Assembly: GCA_003481775.1 (NCBI GenBank)
Contig: QULU01000005.1
Location: forward strand, 1-64,000
Direction of reading: 5' to 3'
Source of the DNA: Clostridiaceae bacterium OM02-2AC
Lineage (GTDB): Bacteria > Bacillota_I > Bacilli_A > Erysipelotrichales > Erysipelotrichaceae
DNA: 64,000 nucleotides
Part shown: positions 39,546-48,182 of the stretch, piece by piece
Layout: every line of letters starts with the position of its first letter
Position numbering within the stretch: the stretch's first letter is position 1
Notes under the pieces: model-generated
What the model was told of the DNA's origin: nothing
The model's input: only the letters and a program-made list of their open reading frames with translations
The model's database searches: none
Translations under genes and position numbers: made by a program

Positions 39546-40358
39546 ATGTATAAACTGATCGTCTGCAGTGTCGATGATACGCTGCTAACCAACAATCACA
39601 ACCTGAGCGCTGATACAAAAGAAGCTCTGCTGCAGGCCCAGCAGGCGGGTGCACGGCTGGCTCTGATCTCACGCCGTTCTCCGGAAAACCTGAGAAAAAT
39701 AGCAAAAGAGCTGCATATGGATACGTATAACGGATATATTGCCGCCTGTCACGGCGCCTTTGTGCAGGAGCTGGGCAGTATGCGAATATTGCGGAAGGAA
39801 GAGGTTTCACTGAAGCTGGTGGATAGAATCAAGGCACTTGCCGAGGGACAGGACGTTACGCTGTCCATTGTAGAAAACGGCTGCCTGTATGCAAATGGCA
39901 TTGACCCTTATGTACAGCTGGAGGCTCTGCTGAATGATATGCGCCTGTGTCCCTGGGAAGCATTTGAGGACATCAGCGATACGGTATTGAAGCTCTATGT
40001 TACCGGAGAAAGCAGCGCCTTAAACGGCTTTATCAGCTGGATGCCGAAAACCTTAGAGGAAGAAATCAAGCTGATTCAAAGCGGTAAGAATATGTGCAGT
40101 ATTGTCCATGCCGATGTGGACAAGGGAACAGCACTGCAGTGGATTATGCAGGACATGGGCATTCAGAAGGAGGATGTGCTGGTGATTGCGGACAGCACAA
40201 ATGACAAGGTGATGGCACCGTATGCAGGCTGTGTAAGCGTCATGGCAAATGCACAGGATGAGGTGAGAAGGGATGCGACCTTCCTCACACACAGCAACGA
40301 ATGCGATGGTATCGTACGAACACTGGAGGTACTGACACAGGATGTGGAGGTCATATAG
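39546..40358 (+). CDS. Cof-type HAD-superfamily protein lacking the nucleophilic Asp
   Basis: The 270-aa protein has the Cof/HAD-IIB layout: motif I at the N-terminus, RRSPENLRKIAKEL, then DKGTALQWIMQDMGI and motif IV IADSTNDKVMAPYAG. In motif I the usual DLDGT reads SVDDT. Position 8, where Asp forms the phospho-enzyme, is Ser, while Asp10 is kept and Gly is Asp. Without the nucleophile it may be a non-hydrolysing sugar-phosphate binder or use an altered mechanism. ATG follows AGGAGG; the frame extends upstream but over the promoter. Confidence 0.88.
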   Translation: MYKLIVCSVDDTLLTNNHNLSADTKEALLQAQQAGARLALISRRSPENLRKIAKELHMDTYNGYIAACHGAFVQELGSMRILRKEEVSLKLVDRIKALAEGQDVTLSIVENGCLYANGIDPYVQLEALLNDMRLCPWEAFEDISDTVLKLYVTGESSALNGFISWMPKTLEEEIKLIQSGKNMCSIVHADVDKGTALQWIMQDMGIQKEDVLVIADSTNDKVMAPYAGCVSVMANAQDEVRRDATFLTHSNECDGIVRTLEVLTQDVEVI

Positions 40359-40400
40359 CTGAAGCAGTTACGAACAGCTCTTTGTAATATTAGAAACAGA

Positions 40401-40449
40401 AACGGGAAATCTTTCAAAAGTGATTGGAAAAGTTCCCGTTTTGTTTTAT
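40401..40449 (+). terminator. Terminator of the HAD gene, overlapping the next promoter
   Basis: AACGGGAA (40401-40408) pairs with TTCCCGTT (40433-40440) and is followed by TTGTTTTAT. The 3' part is shared with the promoter of the oxidoreductase gene (TTGGAA 40424-40429, TATACT 40447-40452, 17-bp spacer). Confidence 0.65.
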
Positions 40450-40452
40450 ACT
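40424..40452 (+). promoter_or_regulatory. Promoter of the oxidoreductase-hydrogenase operon
   Basis: TTGGAA (40424-40429) and TATACT (40447-40452) are 17 bp apart, 40 bp upstream of the start codon. The element is embedded in the terminator stem of the preceding gene. Confidence 0.6.
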
Positions 40453-40491
40453 GAAAGAGATGTAACCGTTCACAAGATATGGAGGAATGCT

Positions 40492-42324
40492 ATGAGCAGA
40501 TTAACGATTATGACCGCTACCAAAGCGCAGCGGGTCATTGAAGATCTCTACAAGGATCTGGAACGAAGAATCATTGCCAGTCCGCCGGGCCTTTGTCCGG
40601 TTGATATGGCAAGTGCTTTTCTGAAGCTGTGTCACGCGCAGACATGCGGAAAATGTGTGCCCTGCCGTGTCGGTCTGGCACAGCTGCAGCTGCTGCTGGA
40701 GGATGTGCTGGAGGGAAGAGCTGAACTTTCCACGATTGATCTGATTGAAAAGACTGCACAGAATATCTCATGGAGTGCGGATTGTGCAATCGGACAGGAG
40801 GCTGCTGATATGGTGTTGAAGGGGGTGCAGGGATTTCGGGATGATTATGAGGAGCATATCCTGCACGGACGCTGTACCGCCAGTCTGAATCAGCCGGTTC
40901 CCTGTGTTTCCATGTGTCCGGCCGGTGTGGATATCCCCGGCTATATCGCATTGGTGAAGGAAGGAAGAAATGCCGATGCTGTCCGACTGATCCGAAAGGA
41001 TAATCCGTTTCCTACTGTTTGCGCCTATATCTGTGAGCATCCGTGTGAAGCGCGATGCAGAAGAAACATGCTGGACGATTCTATCAATATCCGCGGTATC
41101 AAACGCTATGCTGTCGATCATGCCGGCTATGTACCGCCGGAGCCCTGCGCACCATCGACCGGAAAGCGGGTTGCCATTGTCGGCGGCGGTCCCGGTGGTC
41201 TAAGTGCTGCTTATTATTTGCAGCGGATGGGACACCAGACCGTCGTTTATGAAAAACGAAAGGCTCTGGGAGGTATGCTCCGCTATGGAATCCCCAACTA
41301 TCGGCTGCCCAGAGCACGTCTGGATGAGGAAATCGAAGTAATAAAGGCCGCAGGTGTGGAAATTCATACCGGGGTGGATATCGGCAAGGATATCGCCATG
41401 TGTGATCTGGATAAGGAATTTGATGCTGTTTATCTTGCCATTGGGGCACAGACAGATAAAAAAGTAGGGATTCCCGGAGAGGATGGAAAAAATGTCATTT
41501 CAGCGGTTACGATGCTGCGGAAAATCGGTGATGATATCATGCCGGACTTCACGGGAAAACGCGTGCTCGTCATCGGTGGTGGAAATGTTGCCATGGATGT
41601 AGCCAGAAGCAGTAAACGGCTTGGTGCAGCCTATGTGGGAATCGCCTATCGCAGAAGACAGGAGGATATGACCGCCCTGCCGCAGGAGGTTGAGGGGGCT
41701 CTTGCGGAGGGCTGTGAGCTTCTGCCTTTGCAGGCACCAACGCGCATTGAACTGGATGAAGAACAGAAGGTCGCTGCTTTATGGGTACAGCCGCAGATTA
41801 TTTCATCCTACCGTCAGGGACGGCCTTCACCGAAACGTGCGGATACAGAGGAAAAACGAATTCCCTGCGATATCGTCGTTGTGGCCATCGGTCAGGGTAT
41901 TGAATCTCAGCATTTTGCGGAAGAGGGCGTCCCGATCCGCCATGGTGCAATCGACGCACTGGATCATTCCGGTGTGGAAAACATGGAGGGAATCTTTGCC
42001 GGCGGCGACTGTGTAACCGGTCCGGCTACCGTGATTCGCGCCATTGCGGCAGGTAAGGTTGCGGCTGCCAACATTGATGAATACCTCGGCTTCCATCATG
42101 TTATTGAATGTGACGCACTCATACCGCCTGCAAACTATGCGGATCGTCCGAAATGCGGCCGCATACAGCTGAAGGAACGGGAAACAACGAAGCGCAATGC
42201 TGATTTTGAGCCGATTGAATATGGCATGTCGCGGGAAGAGGCACAGCAGGAATGCGGAAGATGTCTGCGCTGCGATCACTATGGTTTCGGTGTATTCAAA
42301 GGAGGAAGAACGACAAAATGGTAA
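40492..42324 (+). CDS. NuoF-type Fe-S domain/GltD-like FAD oxidoreductase fusion
   Basis: The 610-aa protein starts with an NADH-dehydrogenase SLBB/NuoF C-terminal Fe-S module (CHAQTCGKCVPCRVGLAQ, near residues 45-65). It continues with a GltD-like N-terminal Fe-S domain (VPCVSMCPAGVDIPGY, CAYICEHPCEARCRR). Two Rossmann folds follow (VAIVGGGPGGLSAAYYL for FAD; VLVIGGGNVAMDVARSSKRLGA for NAD(P)). A C-terminal Cys pair (CGRCLRCD) closes the chain. It overlaps the [FeFe]-hydrogenase gene by 7 bp, so it most likely passes electrons between NAD(P)H and the hydrogenase or ferredoxin. ATG follows GGAGG. Confidence 0.88.
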   Translation: MSRLTIMTATKAQRVIEDLYKDLERRIIASPPGLCPVDMASAFLKLCHAQTCGKCVPCRVGLAQLQLLLEDVLEGRAELSTIDLIEKTAQNISWSADCAIGQEAADMVLKGVQGFRDDYEEHILHGRCTASLNQPVPCVSMCPAGVDIPGYIALVKEGRNADAVRLIRKDNPFPTVCAYICEHPCEARCRRNMLDDSINIRGIKRYAVDHAGYVPPEPCAPSTGKRVAIVGGGPGGLSAAYYLQRMGHQTVVYEKRKALGGMLRYGIPNYRLPRARLDEEIEVIKAAGVEIHTGVDIGKDIAMCDLDKEFDAVYLAIGAQTDKKVGIPGEDGKNVISAVTMLRKIGDDIMPDFTGKRVLVIGGGNVAMDVARSSKRLGAAYVGIAYRRRQEDMTALPQEVEGALAEGCELLPLQAPTRIELDEEQKVAALWVQPQIISSYRQGRPSPKRADTEEKRIPCDIVVVAIGQGIESQHFAEEGVPIRHGAIDALDHSGVENMEGIFAGGDCVTGPATVIRAIAAGKVAAANIDEYLGFHHVIECDALIPPANYADRPKCGRIQLKERETTKRNADFEPIEYGMSREEAQQECGRCLRCDHYGFGVFKGGRTTKW

Positions 42325-44051
42325 CGATAAAAATCGATCATCAGCAGATTGCGGTAGATGAGCAATTAACGATTCTGGAAGCCGCAAAGCAAGCCCATAT
42401 CGAAATTCCTCATCTCTGTTATCTAAAGGGTATCAATGACATCGGTGCATGCCGTGTCTGTGTGGTAGAGCTTGCGGGCAAGGATAAGCTGGTTACCGCC
42501 TGCAACACCATCGTGCAGGAGGGAATGGTCATTTATACCAATTCCCCAAAGGTTCGCTATACGCGAAAGTGCAATGTGCAGCTTCTGCTTTCTCAGCATG
42601 ATTGTGAATGTGCCTACTGTTCACGAAGCGGGAATTGTTCCCTGCAGAAAATAAGCAATGATCTGGGTATCACCTCCCTTCCTTATGAGAAAAAGGTCGT
42701 GTATACACCATGGAATCAAAGCTTTCCACTGATTCGGGAAAGCAATAAATGTATCAAATGCATGCGCTGTATTCAGATATGCGACAAGGTACAGAACCTG
42801 CAGGTATGGGATGTCCAGAATACAGGCTCCCGGACAACGGTGAATGTATCCCTGAACCGCAGCATTGAGGAAGCCGATTGCAGCCTGTGCGGACAGTGCA
42901 TTACGCATTGTCCGGTAAATGCACTGCATGTACGTGAAGACAGCGAATGCGCGTTTGATGCACTGAATGATCCGGATAAGATTACGATCGTACAGATTGC
43001 ACCGGCTGTTCGGGCTGCCTGGGGAGAATCGTTTGGGCTGTCCAGAGAAGAGGCGACGATTGAAAAGCTGGGAGATGCCTTTCGCAGGATGGGTGCCGAT
43101 TATGTATTTGACACTGATTTCGCAGCGGACCTTACCATCATGGACGAAGCCAGTGAATTTCTGGAGCGCCTGCAGCAGAAGGACGAGCAGAAGCTTCCGA
43201 TGTTTACTTCCTGCTGTCCGGGCTGGGTACGTTTTCTGAAATCACAGTATCCGGATATGGTGCCCCATCTCTCCACTTCAAAATCTCCGCATCAGATGTT
43301 TGGGGCTATCACCAAAACATGGTTTGCGGAAAAACTGGGCGTCGACCCGGCGAAGCTATATAATATTTCAGTCATGCCGTGTGTCGCAAAAAAGCATGAA
43401 ATTGATATACCGGGAATGGAGGATTCTGGATATCGCGATGTAGATGTCGTTTTGACGACACGAGAGGTTGTCCGCATGCTTCACGCCGAGCATATTGATG
43501 TCAGCTGCATACAGGATACACCGCTGGATGATCCGCTTGGAACCGCCAGTGGTGCCGGTGTGATTTTCGGTGCAACCGGCGGCGTCATGGAGGCTGCACT
43601 GCGCAGTGCCTATTATTTCGTTACGGGCGAAAATGCTGATCCTGATGCCTTTGCTGATGTCCGTGGCATGGATGGTTGGAAGGAAGCTACTTTCGAGATA
43701 CAGGGCATACCGGTTCGCTGTGCAATCGTCAGCGGGCTTGGAAACACCCGCAGACTCATCGAGGCTATGCGCAGAAATGAAGTAGCCTATGATTTCATCG
43801 AGGTTATGGCTTGTCCGGGTGGATGCAGCGGAGGAGGCGGTCAGCCAATCCATGATGGAGAGGAGCTTGCGGCTGAACGTGCCGATACGCTGTATCGTCT
43901 GGATCGAAATGCAAAGCTTCGCTATTCCCATGAAAATCCGTCCATCCGCACACTCTATGATGAATATCTGGATAAGCCGCTTTCAAAGCTTGCGGAGAAG
44001 CTGCTGCATACCGATCATGAAGCATGGCAAATGCCCCATTTTAAGCGTTAG
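42318..44051 (+). CDS. hydA: [FeFe]-hydrogenase catalytic subunit (HydA-type)
   Basis: The 577-aa enzyme contains an N-terminal [2Fe-2S] ferredoxin domain (residues about 1-75, CYLKGINDIGACRVC). A His/Cys [4Fe-4S] module follows (HDCECAYCSRSGNC), then two [4Fe-4S] clusters (CIKCMRCIQIC; CSLCGQCITHCPVNA), and the H-cluster domain with TSCCPGWVRF, MPCVAKKHE and MACPGGCSGGGGQP. All H-cluster cysteines are present. It reduces protons or oxidises H2 during fermentation. The multi-cluster form with the NuoF/GltD-like partner suggests NAD(P)H- and perhaps ferredoxin-linked, possibly electron-bifurcating, activity; that is inference. No maturases HydEFG lie in this window. Confidence 0.95.
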   Translation: MVTIKIDHQQIAVDEQLTILEAAKQAHIEIPHLCYLKGINDIGACRVCVVELAGKDKLVTACNTIVQEGMVIYTNSPKVRYTRKCNVQLLLSQHDCECAYCSRSGNCSLQKISNDLGITSLPYEKKVVYTPWNQSFPLIRESNKCIKCMRCIQICDKVQNLQVWDVQNTGSRTTVNVSLNRSIEEADCSLCGQCITHCPVNALHVREDSECAFDALNDPDKITIVQIAPAVRAAWGESFGLSREEATIEKLGDAFRRMGADYVFDTDFAADLTIMDEASEFLERLQQKDEQKLPMFTSCCPGWVRFLKSQYPDMVPHLSTSKSPHQMFGAITKTWFAEKLGVDPAKLYNISVMPCVAKKHEIDIPGMEDSGYRDVDVVLTTREVVRMLHAEHIDVSCIQDTPLDDPLGTASGAGVIFGATGGVMEAALRSAYYFVTGENADPDAFADVRGMDGWKEATFEIQGIPVRCAIVSGLGNTRRLIEAMRRNEVAYDFIEVMACPGGCSGGGGQPIHDGEELAAERADTLYRLDRNAKLRYSHENPSIRTLYDEYLDKPLSKLAEKLLHTDHEAWQMPHFKR

Positions 44052-44377
44052 GTATCGGAAGCGCTCGCCTGCTGTCTGCTGCTAAACGGCTATTACATGT
44101 CGGAAAGCTGTAAGTGATACAGCATGAGAAATAAGAGCTATCGCAATGAAAGCGCCCGAAATAACAGCTTATGAAAATCGCTACCAAAAAGACACAGCAA
44201 GTGTCTTTTTCTGATGCTTTTCCCTGCTCGTATTTTTATACATGAATATGATAAAACATGATTACACATATACAGGATACAGCATCGTGATACGTTCTTA
44301 TTATCAAAAACACGTATTTTCCTTTCGCTTTCCCTTCACCTTCAGTATAATAAAGGTAACAAAACGGAGATGATACC
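44052..44377. other. Spacer with hydrogenase terminator and FRG-gene promoter
   Basis: AAAAAGACAC (44186-44195) pairs with GTGTCTTTTT (44201-44210) around a 5-nt loop, a strong terminator. A -10 TATAAT at 44346-44351 precedes the FRG gene. No other gene is seen. Confidence 0.75.
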
Positions 44378-45550
44378 ATGACAGAAGCCCTTCAGAAGCA
44401 GGCAGCCACCCTCTATAAGCTTCCACGCTTTCGCACTGCATTTCATAATGTTATTCTACGCTCGCTGCGCAGCAACGGATATTATGACTACCGCTATATC
44501 AGCAGAAGCATCACCCGCGCAGATGTTCTGGTTGCGGACACTCCTGCGACGCAGCTGCAATATCTTTCCGAGATATCCAATCAGACACTGCTGCACTACA
44601 CCTTAAAGCACGCGGCGGTGATGGAGAAACGCCAGCCTCTGCTGCTGGAGCTCCTGAAACAGGCAGGGTATGAAAAGGACATCGTGGGAAAGGATTCTAT
44701 TCTGTATGAGAAAGAGGCTGTGCAGCTAGTGGAAATCACCTCCCTTCCTCAATATCTGGAAATCATCCTAAACTATCGCAAGGCGCATGTTTCCTTTTAT
44801 TTTCGCGGACATCAGAATATGAATTACCAAATGACCCCTTCCCTGTTTCGCAATCCTGACATGGCGGTGCGGGAGGATGCAATCTATAAGCAGACGCTGA
44901 TTGAATATCCGGCGGATTTTTATAACTGCAAAACCCATTTTGAAAAGCTGGTGAAAATGCAGCACTATCAAATCTGTACCCGCCTGCTCGATCTGACGAC
45001 CAATCCTCTTGTGGCACTGTTTTTCGCCTGTGAGGATGCCACAAGGGATACCGGACAGGTTCTCGTATTTGAAAGCAGGGAAGCCCCGTTGTTTCCAGAC
45101 AGTGATAAGGTGAGTATGCTTTCCAGCCTTGGCTTTCTGAAAGAGGACACCCGCAAGGCATTGCGCAAGGAAAGTGCAGAGACCTTTTCCAGCAGTGCAG
45201 CTGCGGCAATGCTCCTGCATGAAATACAGCGGGAATTGCCAGCCTTTCAGCCCGGTATAAAGCAGAAGGATTTGCGAAAGGTTTTACTTGTGCAGGCGGC
45301 GATGGACAACATCCGCATACAGCGGCAAAACGGCTTGTTTTTCCTGTGTGGAAACTATGCCAGTGATGATGAGGAGCTGCAGAGTGTCCTGCGGAATAAG
45401 CTACTGCACCATGAGGGGAAACAGATGGTCTTTTACATCAAAAAGAAGGAACAGCTGCTGGAGGAGCTGAAGCTGGTACATATGTCACATAAAGACCTGT
45501 ATGGTAATCTGCAGGAAGCCGCATGGGATATCCTGCATACCGTGCGATAG
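44378..45550 (+). CDS. FRG-domain protein
   Basis: The 390-aa protein contains an FRG domain (named for its Phe-Arg-Gly motif): FYFRGHQNMNYQMTPSLFR near residues 140-158, followed by HFEKLVKMQHYQICTRLLDLTTNPLVALFFACE. The function of FRG domains is unknown. They occur in phage-defence and toxin-like contexts as well as chromosomal singletons. Here it stands 13 bp before a MerR regulator and a MATE pump, so a stress role is possible. Start ATG lies after ACGGAGATG. Confidence 0.82.
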   Translation: MTEALQKQAATLYKLPRFRTAFHNVILRSLRSNGYYDYRYISRSITRADVLVADTPATQLQYLSEISNQTLLHYTLKHAAVMEKRQPLLLELLKQAGYEKDIVGKDSILYEKEAVQLVEITSLPQYLEIILNYRKAHVSFYFRGHQNMNYQMTPSLFRNPDMAVREDAIYKQTLIEYPADFYNCKTHFEKLVKMQHYQICTRLLDLTTNPLVALFFACEDATRDTGQVLVFESREAPLFPDSDKVSMLSSLGFLKEDTRKALRKESAETFSSSAAAAMLLHEIQRELPAFQPGIKQKDLRKVLLVQAAMDNIRIQRQNGLFFLCGNYASDDEELQSVLRNKLLHHEGKQMVFYIKKKEQLLEELKLVHMSHKDLYGNLQEAAWDILHTVR

Positions 45551-45563
45551 AATGGGAGAAGTT

Positions 45564-46361
45564 ATGGAAACCTACAAAATTTCACAGATAGCAAAACTGC
45601 TCGGTTTAAGCAGCGACACGATCCGTTTTTATGAAAAAAAAGGTCTGGTACACCCTTCTGTGAATCCGGACAACCAGTATCGGGAATATAATCTGGATAA
45701 TATACTGGAGCTGCTGGATATCATTTACTATCGGCATCTGGACATATCCTTACAGGATATTCAATCCATCTGTACCAGCAAAAGCCGGGAAAATATGTAT
45801 GAGCTGCTGTTGAAAAAGAAACAGGAAACGGAAGAAAAAATACGGTATGAGCAGCAGCTTCTGAAAAAGCTTACCTGTATATCCGAGACGTATCAAAGGG
45901 TGGAATCCAATCAGAACATCTGCAGTATCAAAGCCTTTCCGGCATCCGTCATTCTGTTTGAAAGTGAGCGGACAAGTGATTTCTTCACACAGCAGATAGC
46001 CCATTTGACACAGGATCAGTTTGTCCTATGCTCCCTGTTTAAAACCTATCAGATCAGCAGCTGTGACATACAGCCGAAGAAGACCATCATCGCACTGGAA
46101 CAGGATATCATGGAGGAGCTGCACATGGATTATCCGCAGGCACAGCTGATAAAAGCGCATAAGCAGCCCTGTGTTTTCCTTGTGATCCACATGCTTCACA
46201 ACCAGATTCAGCAAGAGGATATCGCTTTGCTGTTTGCCTATGCCGCCAAGCAAAAGCTAACCCTGCAGGATACCCTGTATATGCGTGAGATTCCGCTTAC
46301 CAGCTATCAGGATGATCAGAATTATTATGCGGAGCTGTATATTCCCATATGTGAGGACTAA
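45564..46361 (+). CDS. MerR-family regulator with effector-binding-like C-terminus
   Basis: The 265-aa protein has the MerR winged helix (YKISQIAKLLGLSSDTIRFYEKKGLVHPSVNPDNQYREYNLDNI), a dimerisation helix and a C-terminal domain of about 150 residues resembling effector-binding multidrug sensors. The ATG at 45564 follows GGGAGAA. It lies directly upstream of a MATE pump whose promoter has the classic MerR architecture, so it is very likely that pump's activator. Confidence 0.9.
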   Translation: METYKISQIAKLLGLSSDTIRFYEKKGLVHPSVNPDNQYREYNLDNILELLDIIYYRHLDISLQDIQSICTSKSRENMYELLLKKKQETEEKIRYEQQLLKKLTCISETYQRVESNQNICSIKAFPASVILFESERTSDFFTQQIAHLTQDQFVLCSLFKTYQISSCDIQPKKTIIALEQDIMEELHMDYPQAQLIKAHKQPCVFLVIHMLHNQIQQEDIALLFAYAAKQKLTLQDTLYMREIPLTSYQDDQNYYAELYIPICED

Positions 46362-46385
46362 ATCCTCATTTTTTATTATTTTTCC

Positions 46386-46416
46386 TTGACCTTGGAGCTG
46401 CTTCAGGGTTTATACT
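46386..46416 (+). promoter_or_regulatory. MerR-type promoter/operator of the MATE gene
   Basis: TTGACC (46386-46391) and TATACT (46411-46416) are 19 bp apart. The spacer is an imperfect dyad of the form CC-TG-AGC-GCT-CA-GG, centred at 46400. Long spacers with a dyad are the hallmark of promoters that MerR proteins untwist. Confidence 0.8.
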
Positions 46417-46442
46417 TACATCCGCACGGAGGTGAAGTCAAA

Positions 46443-47783
46443 ATGAAAAAAGATTATATACACAAGCAATTCTGGAACTATGTGCTTCCTTCCATGTTCA
46501 CAATGCTGCTAAGCGGCTTCTATGCGATTGTGGATGGGTTGTTTGTAGGTAATGCGGTGGGAGATACCGCACTGGGCGCAATCAATCTTGCCTATCCGAT
46601 ACAGGTAATATTAAATGCTACAGCAATCGGGCTGGGGATCGGAGGATCTGTTGTCATGTCCCGCAGCCGCGGGGATGGAAGAGAGGATAAGGCACGCCAT
46701 GCCATGGGGTCTACGCTGGCACTGCTGCTGGCATCCGGTGTCCTTCTGTCTGCGGTACTGCTCATACTGCATCCGATGCTGCTGCGTATGCTGGGAGCGA
46801 AGGGAGCCATGTATGCACAGGCCCGCTCCTATATCATAGTTGTACTTATGGGGGGACTGCTCCCTGTTCTTGGCAACGGATTGAATCCGCTGCTGCGCAA
46901 TTACGGAAAAACCTTTCTGGCAACGGCAATCATGAGCAGCGGACTGATTACGAATATCATCCTCGATTATGTATTTGTCTTCCGTTTACATATGGGACTG
47001 GCAGGTGCAGCTTGGGCAACCATCACAGCACAGGGCGTTGTCGCTGTCCTTACACTGCTCTATATGTATGCAAGAGAGCTTCGCGGTTATTCCCGAAAGG
47101 ATATTGTGCCGGATGCACCCCTTGTGAAATCCATCGTCCGTATCGGCCTTTCCCCCTTCGGACAAACGATGGCGCCTTCTTTTGTCATCGTATTGACCAA
47201 CTGGATGTGTCTGCGCTATGGCGGGGATGCCGCAGTAACCATTTACTCGGTCGTTTCCTATGTTCTGTGCAGTGCACAGCTTCTGCTTCAGGGAATCGGT
47301 GACGGTGTACAGCCTTTGATCAGCTTTTATTACGGTGCCAAAAAGGAGGAGAAGATTCATATTCTATATCGCAAGGCCTTTTTCGTAACCGTTGCAGCTT
47401 CACTTGTTCTCTGCATAGCGGTAGTCCTCTTCCTAAATCCGCTGACTGCCCTGTTTGGAATCAGCGATGCCATTTTTGAAGGAGCGAAGACTGCTATTTT
47501 GATCACCACGGTATCGTTCCCCTTTCTCGGCATTACAAGAGTTACATCAGCCATTTTTTATGCGACAGAGAAAACACGCAATTCCACCTTTCTGGTCTAT
47601 ATGGAGCCCTGCCTTCTGTTACCCCTGAGTCTGTTCGTGCTTTCCTTCCTGTTTCAGCTGTCAGGAATCTGGGCGGCCTATCCCGTTGCGCAGATTCTTC
47701 TTTGCACTATCGCCCTGTTTATGAAAAACCCGCTGCACGCCCCTGTCACAGTGCCACAAACACAGGAACAAACGCTGTGCTGA
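46443..47783 (+). CDS. MATE-family efflux transporter
   Basis: The 446-aa protein of 12 helices has MATE features: FWNYVLPSMFTMLLSGFYAIVDGLFVGNAVGDTALGAINLAYPI, NPLLRNYGKTFLATAIMSSGLITNIILDYVF and the second-half repeat QLLLQGIGDGVQPLISFYYGA. It exports cationic drugs or metabolites with Na+ or H+. The ATG at 46443 follows GGAGGTGA. Expression is probably induced by the upstream MerR protein. Confidence 0.92.
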   Translation: MKKDYIHKQFWNYVLPSMFTMLLSGFYAIVDGLFVGNAVGDTALGAINLAYPIQVILNATAIGLGIGGSVVMSRSRGDGREDKARHAMGSTLALLLASGVLLSAVLLILHPMLLRMLGAKGAMYAQARSYIIVVLMGGLLPVLGNGLNPLLRNYGKTFLATAIMSSGLITNIILDYVFVFRLHMGLAGAAWATITAQGVVAVLTLLYMYARELRGYSRKDIVPDAPLVKSIVRIGLSPFGQTMAPSFVIVLTNWMCLRYGGDAAVTIYSVVSYVLCSAQLLLQGIGDGVQPLISFYYGAKKEEKIHILYRKAFFVTVAASLVLCIAVVLFLNPLTALFGISDAIFEGAKTAILITTVSFPFLGITRVTSAIFYATEKTRNSTFLVYMEPCLLLPLSLFVLSFLFQLSGIWAAYPVAQILLCTIALFMKNPLHAPVTVPQTQEQTLC

Positions 47784-47947
47784 TATCATTCTCGGAAAAC
47801 AAGCTTTGCAGCAAATGGCAGGTGTTGTAAAAAGCAGCCAGCTGATCAGATGCAGTAAAGCGGACAACACAAGCAATACATGCCGCTTTAAGGTTCTAAA
47901 TTTGGGAATTGATGAAGCTGTTGATAATAAAAAAATAAAGCCCCAAA

Positions 47948-48059
47948 GGTTCTTTCTTACTTTCGGGTGTTTGCAAAAGGGAGACTTCAACACGATTGGA
48001 TTTATCAATAGAAGTTGAAGTCTCCCTGTTTTTAGTTTTTCAACACTTGAGAAAGAACC
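47948..48059. mobile_element. 112-bp MITE with ISL3-like ends and 8-bp target duplication
   Basis: The element is bounded by perfect 10-bp terminal inverted repeats, GGTTCTTTCT (47948-47957) and its complement (48050-48059). Inside, a perfect 14-bp inverted repeat (AGGGAGACTTCAAC, 47978-47991, with 48014-48027) forms a hairpin followed by TTTTTAG. The flanks GCCCCAAA (47940-47947) and GCTCCAAA (48060-48067) match in seven of eight bases, as expected for an 8-bp target duplication. End sequence and duplication length fit ISL3-family elements. No transposase is present. The hairpin also works as a terminator for the MATE gene. The rest of 47784-48182 has no supported gene. Confidence 0.7.
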
Positions 48060-48182
48060 GCTCCAAAATCATAGGAGTATATTTCTTTCTTCGCTTTTTC
48101 CACATACGTGCCTGCAATGCATGAGAATCCGCTTAGAATACAGCTATTTCTTTCTATGACAGCTGCTGAGCTGCGTGGCAAA

